A stretch of 64,000 bases of DNA from Streptomyces sp. NBC_00572 (GTDB lineage Bacteria > Actinomycetota > Actinomycetes > Streptomycetales > Streptomycetaceae). Of the stretch, positions 41,670 to 50,430 are shown one piece after another (position 1 is the stretch's first letter; every line of letters begins with the position of its first letter). The translations under genes and the position numbers were made by a program. The stretch is taken from contig NZ_JAPENX010000001.1 of assembly GCF_026341815.1 (NCBI RefSeq), positions 3,472,001-3,536,000 on the forward strand, in the 5' to 3' direction. The notes beneath the pieces were generated by a model that was not told where the DNA came from, did no database searches, and saw only the letters and a list, made by a program, of their open reading frames with translations.

Positions 41670-41715
41670 GTTCAATGCCGATCCCCCCAGCCCCCCACAC
41701 GAGGAGCAGGCAGGC

Positions 41716-42546
41716 ATGGAGAACGAGACCACGACCGGACACATCACCCGCAAGGCGGTACTGCGGGCCGCGCTCGCGGCCGGGATGGCGGCGCCCGCGG
41801 TCCTCATGGGCGTACCGGCACTGGCCCGTACCCTCACCGCCGGCGAGGCGGCACCCGCGCTCACGCCGGAGTGCGACGACGGCGACGACCCCACCCCGCA
41901 GCAGACCGAAGGCCCCTATTTCAAGCCCAACTCACCGCTGAGGGCAAGCCTGTTGGAGGTCGGCACGGTAGGCGTCCGGCTGACCGTCAGCGGTTATGTC
42001 TTCGGGCTCGCCTGCCGGCCCATAGCGGGCGTCCTGCTCGACTTCTGGCAGGCCGACACCAACGGCGCCTACGACAACACCGGCTTCCGGTTCCGCGGGC
42101 ACCAATTCACCGACACGCAGGGCGCGTTCAAGCTCAGCACGATCGTCCCCGGCCTCTACCCGGGCCGCACCCGGCACATCCATGTCAAGGTGCAGGCCCC
42201 CGGGCGCCCGGTGCTCACCACCCAGTTGTACTTCCCGGGCGAGCCCCGCAACAACACCGACAGCATCTTCGACTCCCGGCTCCTCATGAGCGTGCGGGAC
42301 GCGGGCGCCGCCAAGGAGGCGGCCTTCGACTTCGTCCTGAACGTGCCGCAGGACCCCGGTCCGAGCCCCACCCCGACGGCCACCGCGACCACCGCGCCGC
42401 CCGGCGGCGGCTGGGCCGCCGGAACCGCCTACCGGGCGGGGGACAGGGTCACGTACGGCGGCCCGGCCTATGTGTGCCTGCAGGCACACACGGGCCAGAC
42501 CGGCTGGGAGCCGCCGAACGTCCCCGCGCTCTGGCGGCTCCTGTAG
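41716..42546 (+). CDS. secreted intradiol ring-cleavage dioxygenase with CBM5/12 module
   Basis: 276 residues. The signal is Tat-like in layout but has an Arg-Lys pair (TRKAVLRAALAAG). The intradiol core shows its four iron ligands: the Tyr of QTEGPYFKP, the Tyr of GLYPGRTRHIHVKV, and the two His of that same segment (RHIH). After a Pro/Thr linker (PSPTPTATATTAPPGG) a 45-residue CBM5/12 module follows (WAAGTAYRAGDRVTYGG, ending WRLL). This fusion matches Streptomyces SACTE_2871-type proteins, which cleave catechols while bound to plant biomass. Its stop abuts the convergent fumarylacetoacetase stop with no gap. Confidence 0.9.
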   Translation: MENETTTGHITRKAVLRAALAAGMAAPAVLMGVPALARTLTAGEAAPALTPECDDGDDPTPQQTEGPYFKPNSPLRASLLEVGTVGVRLTVSGYVFGLACRPIAGVLLDFWQADTNGAYDNTGFRFRGHQFTDTQGAFKLSTIVPGLYPGRTRHIHVKVQAPGRPVLTTQLYFPGEPRNNTDSIFDSRLLMSVRDAGAAKEAAFDFVLNVPQDPGPSPTPTATATTAPPGGGWAAGTAYRAGDRVTYGGPAYVCLQAHTGQTGWEPPNVPALWRLL

Positions 42547-43773
42547 TCACGCGGAAGGAGCGATCCGGCCCCGGACCTCGCCCAGCGCCACCCGAGTGCC
42601 GTCCGGGCCCGGAGCCCAGGCCGTCATGACGACCTCGTCGCCGTCCTCCAGGAACGTCCGCTTACCACCGGCGAGTTCGATCGCGTCGCGGCCGTTCCAG
42701 GTGAGCTCCAGGAGCGAGCCGCGCTGGTTCACCTCGGGCCCGGAGACCGTCCCGGAGCCGTACAGGTCACCCGTGCGCAGCGAGGCGCCGTTCACCGTCA
42801 TGTGGGCGAGCTGCTGGGCGGCCGTCCAGTACATGGTGGAGAACGGCGGCTCGGCCACGACCTCGCCGTTGATCTCCACCGAGATCCGGACGTCGAAGCC
42901 CCCCGGCTCCTCCTCGGCCGCGTCGTCCAGGTACGGGAGCAGCGGGAAGTCCCGTGCGGGCGGGGCGGTCCGGGCGGCGTCCAGCGCCTCCAGGGGCGTC
43001 ACCCACGCCGACACCGAGGTCTGGAACGACTTGCCGAGGAACGGGCCCAGCGGCACGTACTCCCAGGCCTGCACGTCCCGCGCCGACCAGTCGTTGAGCA
43101 GCGTCAGACCGAAGACGTGCTCCCGGAAGTCGTTGAGCGCGACCGGCTTCCCCAGCTCCGAGGGGGTGCCGACCAGGAAGCCGACCTCCGCCTCGATGTC
43201 CAGCTTGACGGAGGGACCGAAGACCGGGGCCGGGTCCGTCGGGGCCTTGCGCTGTCCCGAAGGGCGTACGACATCGGTGCCGGAGACCACGACCGTGCCC
43301 GCGCGGCCGTGGTAACCGATCGGCAGGTGCTTCCAGTTGGGGGTGAGCGCGTCGCCGTCGGGGCGGAAGATCCGGCCCACGTTCGTCGCGTGGTGCTCGC
43401 TCGCGTAGAAGTCGACGTAGTCCGCGACCTCGTACGGCAGGTGCAGCGTCACCTCGTCCAGCGGGTGCAGCAGCGGCTCGATGTCCGCCCGGTGCGCGGG
43501 CACCGTCACCCAGGCGGTGAGCGCCCGACGGACGTCACGCCAGGCGGTCCGTCCGGCCGCGAGCAGCGGGTTGAGGCTCGACCGGTCCAGAAGTGCCGCG
43601 TACGGGGAGCCGAGCGCGTGCGCCGCGGCACCCGCGTCCAGCACGTGCCCGCCGATCCGGACGCCGAGGCGGCGCCGGTCGGGCTCGTCGGCGGTCGAGA
43701 AGACGCCGTACGGGAGGTTGTGCGGGCCGAAGGGATCGCCCTCGGCCAGGTCGAGCGGGCTGTGCTCGGACAT
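42547..43773 (-). CDS. fahA: fumarylacetoacetase
   Basis: 408 residues from the ATG at 43773. The enzyme hydrolyses 4-fumarylacetoacetate to fumarate and acetoacetate at the end of tyrosine/homogentisate breakdown. Metal and catalytic residues are visible: VDFYASEHHATNVG (Asp and His), DIEAEVGFLVG (the Glu-x-Glu pair) and NDWSARDVQAWEYVPLGPF (Asp). Homogentisate dioxygenase and hydroxyphenylpyruvate dioxygenase are not nearby. Confidence 0.94.
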   Translation of the reverse strand: MSEHSPLDLAEGDPFGPHNLPYGVFSTADEPDRRRLGVRIGGHVLDAGAAAHALGSPYAALLDRSSLNPLLAAGRTAWRDVRRALTAWVTVPAHRADIEPLLHPLDEVTLHLPYEVADYVDFYASEHHATNVGRIFRPDGDALTPNWKHLPIGYHGRAGTVVVSGTDVVRPSGQRKAPTDPAPVFGPSVKLDIEAEVGFLVGTPSELGKPVALNDFREHVFGLTLLNDWSARDVQAWEYVPLGPFLGKSFQTSVSAWVTPLEALDAARTAPPARDFPLLPYLDDAAEEEPGGFDVRISVEINGEVVAEPPFSTMYWTAAQQLAHMTVNGASLRTGDLYGSGTVSGPEVNQRGSLLELTWNGRDAIELAGGKRTFLEDGDEVVMTAWAPGPDGTRVALGEVRGRIAPSA

Positions 43774-44064
43774 CGGTGCTTGCCTCGCTTTCCACGGGTG
43801 TGGGGGACACGTTACGGGGCGGGTCGCCGGGCGCGGATGACATGGATCACACAGAAAGTGCGGCCTCCGTGGGCAACTGTCGGGCTTTGCCTGCTTTACG
43901 TGGCCGAAGGGCGCCGGGCCCCGCTCCGAGCTGCGAAAACAGCTCTCCCGAACGGCCGTTCCTGGCCATACGATCACGGTGGTATCGCGCCGCGTGAGGT
44001 TGCCGCAGGCGCGCGCCCCGCATTTCTTTCTTCCTTACCCTGACCAGGAAAAGGGTCCCGCACT
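43774..44064. promoter_or_regulatory. 291-bp divergent spacer, fahA / LAxTG gene
   Basis: No ORF of credible coding character. It must contain both promoters; I see no clear operator, only an AT-richer patch around 43960-43985 with TACGAT and an AGGAAAAGGG ribosome site before 44065. Confidence 0.4.
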
Positions 44065-45417
44065 GTGAAGATTCGTCGCATTCTCGCGACCGCCGTGGCC
44101 GCCGCTGTGACCACCCCGGTCGTGTTCCTCTCGGCCGCGCCCGCCTTCGCCGACACGAAGCCGACGCCCGCGTCGACGCAAAAGACCACGCCGGGTGACG
44201 AGGACGAAGACCCCGACTTCGCCGAGTACGAGAAGCTTCTCGCCGCCGTCACGAAGGCGGAGGAGAAGGTGAAGGCGCTCAAGGCCGAGCGCGATGCGCT
44301 GGTCGACGACATCCTGGCGCACAACGTCTCTCCCGCCGTGAAGGCCGAGTACGACGCCGCGAAGAAGGCCGTCGAGGACGCCGAGGCCGCCAAGACCACC
44401 GCCGACACCGCGCTCGCCGCCGCCAAGGACGCCCTGGCGAAGCTGGAGGCCGACCCGGCCGCCACCCCCGAGCAGAAGACCGCCGCGACCGAGGCCGTCA
44501 CGGCGGCGGAGTCGAAGGTCGCCGAGGCCGTCACGGCCAAGGTCGCCGCCGACGCCCGCCTGGCGAAGGCCGACACCGCTCGTGACGACGAGCTGGTCGA
44601 CATGACCCGGAAGACCGAGCTCCTCAAGGGCCAGATCAAGGTGGCCGAGCAGGAGCTCGCCGCCGCCGAGAAGGCCTTGGAGGAGTTCGAGGAGGGCGGC
44701 TTCGGCGAGTGCGACGAGGAGGACACCCTCAAGTCCCTCAGGGTCGCGCTGAGCGGCCCGAAGACGGTCACCGCCGGCCAGAGCGCCTCCTTCTCGCTGC
44801 GCGTGAGCAACACCTCCGATCGGACCCTGGAGGAGGTCAACGCCTCCGTCAACGCCATGCGTCTCCCCGAGCCCGGCGAGGTCATCGACGACGAGACGGA
44901 CTTCGCCAAGAGGGTCATCCCCGTCGAGTGGTCCTCCGCCGACAACCTGGAGTGGACCTCTCTCACCGACGTGCTCGACTCCATCGAGGTCGGCAAGCTC
45001 GTCAAGGGCGGCCACTACGACGTGAAGCTCCGCCTCACGGTCGCCGCCGACGCCCCCGCGGGCAAGGGTGCGGCCTTCAGCTTCGGCTCGTACGAGAAGT
45101 TCGACGGTGACTGCGGCGGCAGCGAGCAGTTCGCGCAGACCGAGTTCGACATCCTCGCGGCCAAGACCGACAAGCCGAAGCCGACCCCGTCGGAGACCAC
45201 CGCGACGCCCACCCCGGCGCCGACCGTCACCTCCGGTGGCAACGACAACACCACCCAGCAGGGCGGTTCCTCGAACACCCCGGTGAAGGGCAACCTGGCC
45301 GCCACCGGTGCGAACGAGAACCTCACCCAGCTCGGCCTCGCGGCCGCCGCGACCGTCGCCCTCGGCGCCGGCGCGCTGGTGATCGCCCGCCGCCGCAAGG
45401 CCGGCACGAACGCGTAA
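44065..45417 (+). CDS. sortase-anchored (LAxTG) coiled-coil cell-wall protein
   Basis: 450 residues from the GTG at 44065 (AGGAAAAGGG upstream). Signal peptide 1-31 (AAAVTTPVVFLSAAPAFA). Residues 55-215 are an Ala/Lys/Glu-rich long coiled coil. Residues 225-370 look like a beta-sandwich (RVALSGPKTVTAGQSASFSL). A Pro/Thr-rich spacer (TPSETTATPTPAPTVTS) leads to the sorting signal NLAATGANEN, a hydrophobic helix and RRRKAG. LAxTG is the class E sortase motif used in Streptomyces, so the protein is probably linked to the wall. Ligand unknown. Confidence 0.87.
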   Translation: MKIRRILATAVAAAVTTPVVFLSAAPAFADTKPTPASTQKTTPGDEDEDPDFAEYEKLLAAVTKAEEKVKALKAERDALVDDILAHNVSPAVKAEYDAAKKAVEDAEAAKTTADTALAAAKDALAKLEADPAATPEQKTAATEAVTAAESKVAEAVTAKVAADARLAKADTARDDELVDMTRKTELLKGQIKVAEQELAAAEKALEEFEEGGFGECDEEDTLKSLRVALSGPKTVTAGQSASFSLRVSNTSDRTLEEVNASVNAMRLPEPGEVIDDETDFAKRVIPVEWSSADNLEWTSLTDVLDSIEVGKLVKGGHYDVKLRLTVAADAPAGKGAAFSFGSYEKFDGDCGGSEQFAQTEFDILAAKTDKPKPTPSETTATPTPAPTVTSGGNDNTTQQGGSSNTPVKGNLAATGANENLTQLGLAAAATVALGAGALVIARRRKAGTNA

Positions 45418-45435
45418 CCGGTCGCAGCCTTCCCC

Positions 45436-45478
45436 GATCCCCCGTACGGCGTGCCCTCAGCCCGCCGTACGGGGGATC
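45436..45478. terminator. bidirectional terminator overlapping the CocE-gene 3' end
   Basis: Perfect 16-bp stem, GATCCCCCGTACGGCG with its complement, 11-base loop. The right arm lies inside the last codons of the convergent hydrolase gene. Confidence 0.85.
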
Positions 45479-47454
45479 GTCTTCTCCCACGTCCGGTGGA
45501 AGACGACCTCCCCGCCCTCCTTGCACACCACCTCGTTCGTCGTGAAGAACGCGTCCGCGTCGCAGGTGATCTCCGAGCGGGTGTCGACCGTGACGTCCCA
45601 GGCCATCTCCGGGCGGTGCAGCCTGATCGCCCACTCCGAGCTCGTCCGGGCGGACAGGGGACCGCTCTCGTCGATCGTGTACGTCTCCACCGCGTCCTCG
45701 GTGAACTCCAGGCCGTCCGGGTACACGCGCGTACCCCCGTACTTCGGGTCGACCTCCAGCCGCCACTCGCCCTTCGCCACGTCCCTGACCACCACCCGTT
45801 CCGGGCGGGGCTCCTCCAGGGTGCGCGGGTAGGCCACGCCGAGCGGCTCCGACTGCTCCGGCTCCTCCCACTCGACGGCGTCCTGGGTGGGGCGGCGTAC
45901 CGGCAGGGTGAGGGAGGAGCCCGCCGGGTCGAGGGTGAAGCCCGCCGCGTCCGGCTGCGGCCAGATCCACGGCCAGTACGCGGAGGAGACACTGAGGCGC
46001 ACCCGGTGGCCGGGCGCGAAGGCGTGGCCGATGCCGTTCAGTTCGAAGACGAAGCTCTCCCACTCGCCGACCTGGGCCTCGACGGCCCGGTCGCGGCCGT
46101 AGCGGGCGGAGAAGTTCAGCACGCCGCGGGTGACGAGGGTGGAGGAGCCGTCGGGTGCGATGTCGCAGAGCCGGGCGATGACCTGACCGGTCGGGGCGTC
46201 CGTGCGCAGGGCGAGGCTCACCGACGGGCGGCCGAGGATCTCGACGGGGCCGCCGTCCTCCGGGACCGGGAAGTCGAAGCAGGCCGAGTGGGCGTCCTCG
46301 TCGCGCTGGTCGGGCGGCAGGTCGGCGTCGTTCCCGAAGGGGAAGAAGCGGCCCGCGTCGAGCCCGGTCTGCTGCGGCGAGTCGACCACGACCGGCACGC
46401 CCTGGAAGGCGTACGTGACGGGGGCGACGTTCGGGGAGGGCCAGGCGGGGTCGGTGACCCAGCGGCCCGGCAGCTCCTCGTACACCGTGGCCGGCAGATG
46501 CGAGTCGCTGATCCAGGAGCGCAGCATCGGCTCGGCCATCACGTCGTTGTCGACGTCCTTGAGGTGGTGGTCCCACCAGCGCAGGGTCTCCTGGAGGAAG
46601 CCGATGGCCGGGCCGGGGGGCAGCCCGCGGTCCGGGTACTGGTGCGACCAGGGGCCGATGATGCCGCGCACCCGGTCCTGGGGGAGGTGCTGGGCGAGCC
46701 GCAGGACGGTGTCGCGGTACGGGTCGTGCCAGCCGCCGACAGCGAGGACGGCGGCCCGGATCGCGCCGTAGTCCTCGCAGACGCTGCCGTGTCGCCAGTA
46801 CGCGTCGCGGGTCTGGTGGGAGAGCCAGGTGTGCAGCAACGGCTCCACGGCCTCCAGTCGCTTCAGCCACAGCGCACGCCACTCCTCGCCCACGTACCGC
46901 GGGTCGGGCGGGCGGCAGACGAAGGCGAGCATGGTGGCGGCCCAGGCGTGCATGTCGACGGCGAGGACCGAGCCGCCCATGTAGTGGACGTCGTTGTCGT
47001 AGCGGTCGTCGGTGGAGCAGACGGTGACGATCGCCTTGAGCGGCTCGGGGGCGAGGGCGGCGATCTGGAGCGAGTTGAAGCCGCCCCAGGAGATGCCGAA
47101 CATGCCGACCTTGCCGGTGCACCAGGGCTGCTCGGCGAGCCAGTTCACGACGGCCACGCCGTCGGCGAGCTCGACCGGGTCGTACTCGTCGCCGGGGAGG
47201 CCCTCGCTGTTGCCGTGGCCGCGGACGTCGACGCGTACGGAGGCGTAGCCGTGGCCCGCGTACCAGGGGTGGCGCTGCCAGTCGCGGGGCGCCGTCCAGT
47301 CGGTGAGGCGATACGGCAGGTACTCCAGGAGCGCCGGTACGGGCTCGTCGGTGAGCGGCCGCCACACGCGCGCGTACAGCTCGGTTCCGTCCGGCAGCGG
47401 GATGCGGATGTCCTCGTGACCGGTCTCGTACGGGAAGTCGGTACGGATCTTCAT
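45457..47454 (-). CDS. CocE/NonD-family (S15-type) serine hydrolase
   Basis: 665 residues, ATG at 47454. The alpha/beta-hydrolase domain has the nucleophile elbow GISWGG with Ser122, VDVRGHGNSEG for the oxyanion side, and candidate acid/base residues in AVGGWHDPYRDTV and GPWSHQYPDRG. The C-terminal jelly-roll domain (X-Pro dipeptidyl-peptidase C-terminal) covers about 330-570. No signal peptide. Relatives hydrolyse cocaine esters, glutaryl-7-ACA or X-Pro peptides. The peptide transporter gene lies 39 bases upstream on the same strand, which favours a peptide-related substrate. Confidence 0.88.
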   Translation of the reverse strand: MKIRTDFPYETGHEDIRIPLPDGTELYARVWRPLTDEPVPALLEYLPYRLTDWTAPRDWQRHPWYAGHGYASVRVDVRGHGNSEGLPGDEYDPVELADGVAVVNWLAEQPWCTGKVGMFGISWGGFNSLQIAALAPEPLKAIVTVCSTDDRYDNDVHYMGGSVLAVDMHAWAATMLAFVCRPPDPRYVGEEWRALWLKRLEAVEPLLHTWLSHQTRDAYWRHGSVCEDYGAIRAAVLAVGGWHDPYRDTVLRLAQHLPQDRVRGIIGPWSHQYPDRGLPPGPAIGFLQETLRWWDHHLKDVDNDVMAEPMLRSWISDSHLPATVYEELPGRWVTDPAWPSPNVAPVTYAFQGVPVVVDSPQQTGLDAGRFFPFGNDADLPPDQRDEDAHSACFDFPVPEDGGPVEILGRPSVSLALRTDAPTGQVIARLCDIAPDGSSTLVTRGVLNFSARYGRDRAVEAQVGEWESFVFELNGIGHAFAPGHRVRLSVSSAYWPWIWPQPDAAGFTLDPAGSSLTLPVRRPTQDAVEWEEPEQSEPLGVAYPRTLEEPRPERVVVRDVAKGEWRLEVDPKYGGTRVYPDGLEFTEDAVETYTIDESGPLSARTSSEWAIRLHRPEMAWDVTVDTRSEITCDADAFFTTNEVVCKEGGEVVFHRTWEKTIPRTAG

Positions 47455-47493
47455 CGCGGATACCTCGGATACGTCGGGTGCCTCGCGGCTGCC

Positions 47494-48999
47494 TCAGTGG
47501 ACGGGGTGCATGGTGCGGCGCAGCCAGGGCGCCAGGGCGATCACGACGAGGCCGACGGCGACGGCCACGGCGCCGTTCACGCCGAAGTAGACGGGCTTGG
47601 AGACATCGTCGTAGAGCTTCACGGTCTGCGCCTGGATGCCGTTGGCGAGCGCCAGGGACAGGAACCAGAGCGACATGGTCTGGCTGGAGAAGGCCTTCGG
47701 GGCGAGCTTGCTGGTGGCGGACATCCCGGAGGTCTCCAGGAGCACGTCGCCGAGGCCGAGCAGCAGGTACGAGCCGACGATCCACCAGGCGGCCATCTGG
47801 TACGTGTCGTCGGCGTGCCCGGAGGTCGGCAGGACCATCAGCAGGAACGACAGACCGCCGAGGATCACCCCGAAGGCGATCTTGTGGGAGACGTGCGGCT
47901 GTCTGGGTCCCATCCGGGCCCAGACGGCGGCCACGACGGGCGCCAGGGCCACCTCGAAGGCGCCGAGGGCGGAGGCGTACCAGCTCGCGGGGAAGTCGAA
48001 GCCGAGGATGGTCGTACGGGCGTTGGTGGACGCCAGCAGGATCATCGTCGAGTACGCCTGGAAGAGGATGAAGTTGAAGACGACCGAGGCCAGGAACAGC
48101 ACGACGTACGGCTTGAGGCGGCCGCGCTCCTCGGCCGTGACCCGGGGGCTGGTGAACATCACCCAGAAGTAGACGACCGGCGCGATCACCGAGATCACGG
48201 TCAGCACGTCCACGAACCGGTCCATGGTCAGCCAGCCGGCGAGCGCGAGGCCCGTGGCGACGACGGCCACGACGACCGCGCCGCCGATCATCAGCCGGAC
48301 CGCCTGCCGCATGGCCTCGGGGGCGAGCGCGAACTCGGCGGAGTGCTTGCGTCCGGCCAGGTGACGGCGGCCCGCGACGTACTGGATCAGGCCGAGCGTC
48401 ATGCCGAGCGCGGCGGCCGAGAAGCCCCAGTGGTAGCCCTTGTGGTCGGCGAGCCAGCCGGTGATCAGCGGGCCGGCGAAGGCGCCGATGTTGATCGCCA
48501 TGTAGTAGAGCGCGAAACCGGCGTCCCGGCGGTCGTCGTCCGTGCGGTACAGCTTGCCGACCATGGTCGCCACGTTCGGCTTGAGCAGTCCGGTGCCCGC
48601 GCTGATGAGGCCGAGGCCGACCCAGGTCATGGCGGCCGTCGGCACGGCCATCGCGTAGTGCCCGCAGGCGATCAGGATGCCGCCCCAGAGGACCGCGCGG
48701 TACGAGCCGAGGATGCGGTCGGCGAGCCAGCCGCCGGCCACCGAGACCAGGTAGACGAGGGTGCCGTAGGCGGCGGAGACCGAGGCGGCGGTGCCCGGCG
48801 CCATGCCGAGTCCGCCGTCGGAGACGGCCGCGGCGAAGTAGAGGACGAGGATCGCCTGCATGCCGAGGAACGAGAACCGCTCCCAGACCTCCAGGCCGGA
48901 GAGTGTCAGCAGACCCCGTGGATGCCCGAGGAAGGCGCGGTCGTCCTCGGGGGGAGGCTGCTCGCCGTTCGTATCGGTGTCGATCGTTGTTCGGGACAA
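47494..48999 (-). CDS. POT/PTR-family proton-coupled oligopeptide transporter
   Basis: 501 residues from a TTG at 48999, chosen because CAGGAG is eight bases upstream and because the family N-terminus follows within 30 residues; a longer in-frame start would add 38 atypical residues. The POT motif LEVWERFSFLGMQAILVLY and the second motif GLGLISAGTGLLKPNVATMVG are clear, followed by FALYYMAINIGAFAGPLITG. About 14 membrane helices. Imports di- and tripeptides with protons. The hydrolase gene follows in the same operon. Confidence 0.92.
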   Translation of the reverse strand: MSRTTIDTDTNGEQPPPEDDRAFLGHPRGLLTLSGLEVWERFSFLGMQAILVLYFAAAVSDGGLGMAPGTAASVSAAYGTLVYLVSVAGGWLADRILGSYRAVLWGGILIACGHYAMAVPTAAMTWVGLGLISAGTGLLKPNVATMVGKLYRTDDDRRDAGFALYYMAINIGAFAGPLITGWLADHKGYHWGFSAAALGMTLGLIQYVAGRRHLAGRKHSAEFALAPEAMRQAVRLMIGGAVVVAVVATGLALAGWLTMDRFVDVLTVISVIAPVVYFWVMFTSPRVTAEERGRLKPYVVLFLASVVFNFILFQAYSTMILLASTNARTTILGFDFPASWYASALGAFEVALAPVVAAVWARMGPRQPHVSHKIAFGVILGGLSFLLMVLPTSGHADDTYQMAAWWIVGSYLLLGLGDVLLETSGMSATSKLAPKAFSSQTMSLWFLSLALANGIQAQTVKLYDDVSKPVYFGVNGAVAVAVGLVVIALAPWLRRTMHPVH

Positions 49000-49208
49000 A
49001 AGGCCCACTCCTGGTCGTATCAGCTGATCCCGAACATACCGGGGGTGACGGGAAGGCGCCCACGGTGATCGAAAGGTGACCGGATACGCTGGCTTGAGTG
49101 AATCGAGCGACACATCGACAATCCATGTGATCGTCAGCGTGAACCTCAGTAAACGTGTGAACGATTCGTGGGAACGTCAGCAGGCGTCAGCAGACAGGAG
49201 ACCCCCTC

Positions 49209-50219
49209 GTGACCGTCGTCGGGCCGTTCGGTCTTAGCGTGCGGGACCAGGCTCTTGAGGCCGATGTCCAGACCGGGTTGGCGGCAGTGGAGGCGGGCCT
49301 CCTGGACGCCACCAAGAGCGATGTCCCCTTCATCACCGAGGCCGCTCAGCACCTCGTCCTGGCCGGCGGCAAGCGGTTCCGCCCCCTGCTCGTGATGCTC
49401 GCCGCCCAGTTCGGGGACCCCTACGCGCCCGGCGTCGTGCCCTCCGCCGTCGTCGTCGAGCTCACCCACCTGGCCACGCTGTACCACGACGACGTCATGG
49501 ACGAGGCCGACGTCCGGCGCGGTGTCGACAGCGCCAACACCCGCTGGGGCAACTCGATCGCCGTCCTCACGGGTGACTTCCTCTTCGCCCGCGCCTCGCA
49601 CACCCTCGCGGACCTCGGTCCCGAGGCCGTACGCATCCAGTCCGAAGCGTTCGAACGCCTCGTCACCGGCCAGATCCTGGAGACCGCCGGTCCCAGCGAC
49701 GGCCGCGACCCCGTCGACCACTACCTCGACGTCCTCGGCGGCAAGACCGGCTCGCTCGTCGCCGTCTCCTGCCGCTTCGGCTCCATGATGTCCGGCGCCG
49801 ACGAGAGCATCGTCGACACCCTCACCCAGTACGGCGAGCGGCTCGGCGTCGCCTTCCAGCTCGCCGACGACGTCCTCGACATCGCCTCCGACTCCCACGA
49901 GTCCGGCAAGACCCCCGGCACCGACCTGCGCGAGGGCATCCCGACCCTCCCCGTCCTGCACCTGCGGGCCGCGGCCGCCGCCCACGGACGCCCCGAGGAC
50001 CTGGAGCTCGTCGAGCTCGTCGACGGCGACCTGAGCGACGACACCCGGCACGCCGAGGTCCTGCGCCGACTGCGCGCCCACCCGGCCCTGGAGCAGGCCC
50101 GACGGGACACCGTGCGGTACGCCGAGGAAGCGCGGGCCATGCTGGCGCCGCTGCCGGACGGCTACGCGAAGGCGGCGCTGGCGGAGATGTGCGACGCGGT
50201 GGTCCACCGGGCGGGCTGA
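49209..50219 (+). CDS. long-chain all-trans polyprenyl diphosphate synthase (menaquinone side chain)
   Basis: 336 residues from the GTG at 49209 (AGGAG eight bases upstream). The first Asp-rich motif is LYHDDVMDEADVRRG, the second FQLADDVLDI; KRFRP binds isopentenyl diphosphate. The residues at positions -4/-5 before the first motif are small (LATLYHDD), allowing long chains. With menaquinone genes in this window it probably makes the nonaprenyl or octaprenyl tail. The 209-bp spacer upstream is shared with the divergent POT gene and contains TACGCT. Confidence 0.92.
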   Translation: MTVVGPFGLSVRDQALEADVQTGLAAVEAGLLDATKSDVPFITEAAQHLVLAGGKRFRPLLVMLAAQFGDPYAPGVVPSAVVVELTHLATLYHDDVMDEADVRRGVDSANTRWGNSIAVLTGDFLFARASHTLADLGPEAVRIQSEAFERLVTGQILETAGPSDGRDPVDHYLDVLGGKTGSLVAVSCRFGSMMSGADESIVDTLTQYGERLGVAFQLADDVLDIASDSHESGKTPGTDLREGIPTLPVLHLRAAAAAHGRPEDLELVELVDGDLSDDTRHAEVLRRLRAHPALEQARRDTVRYAEEARAMLAPLPDGYAKAALAEMCDAVVHRAG

Positions 50220-50224
50220 CGCCC

Positions 50225-50290
50225 TCCCCGTCCGCCGCGGCAACGCCCGGGTCCCCCGTCCGCCGCGGCCCGCCCGGGTCCCCCGTACGG
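50225..50290. repeat. direct repeat of CCCCGTCCGCCGCGGC
   Basis: The segment is present twice, 31 bp apart, followed by a third truncated copy (CCCCCGTACGGG). It follows the polyprenyl synthase stop and might also form a GC-rich hairpin. Confidence 0.5.
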
Positions 50291-50430
50291 GCCCGCGGTC
50301 TCAGGGTCGGGTCATCCAGAAGCAGTACGTGAGGTTGATCCCCCGGGCTGACGCTTCCGCCCTTCCCCTTTGGTGAGATGGAGACATCGACCAAAGAGGG
50401 CCCGCGAAGGGCACGGAGGCAGGGGAGACC

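Noticed and set aside
45451..49068. Very long plus-strand open frame (about 1200 codons)
   Set aside because: It is the antisense of two well-supported genes (hydrolase and POT transporter), with no domain and the low-complexity composition typical of GC-rich shadow frames. The same holds for 1489-3819 and 51635-53131.
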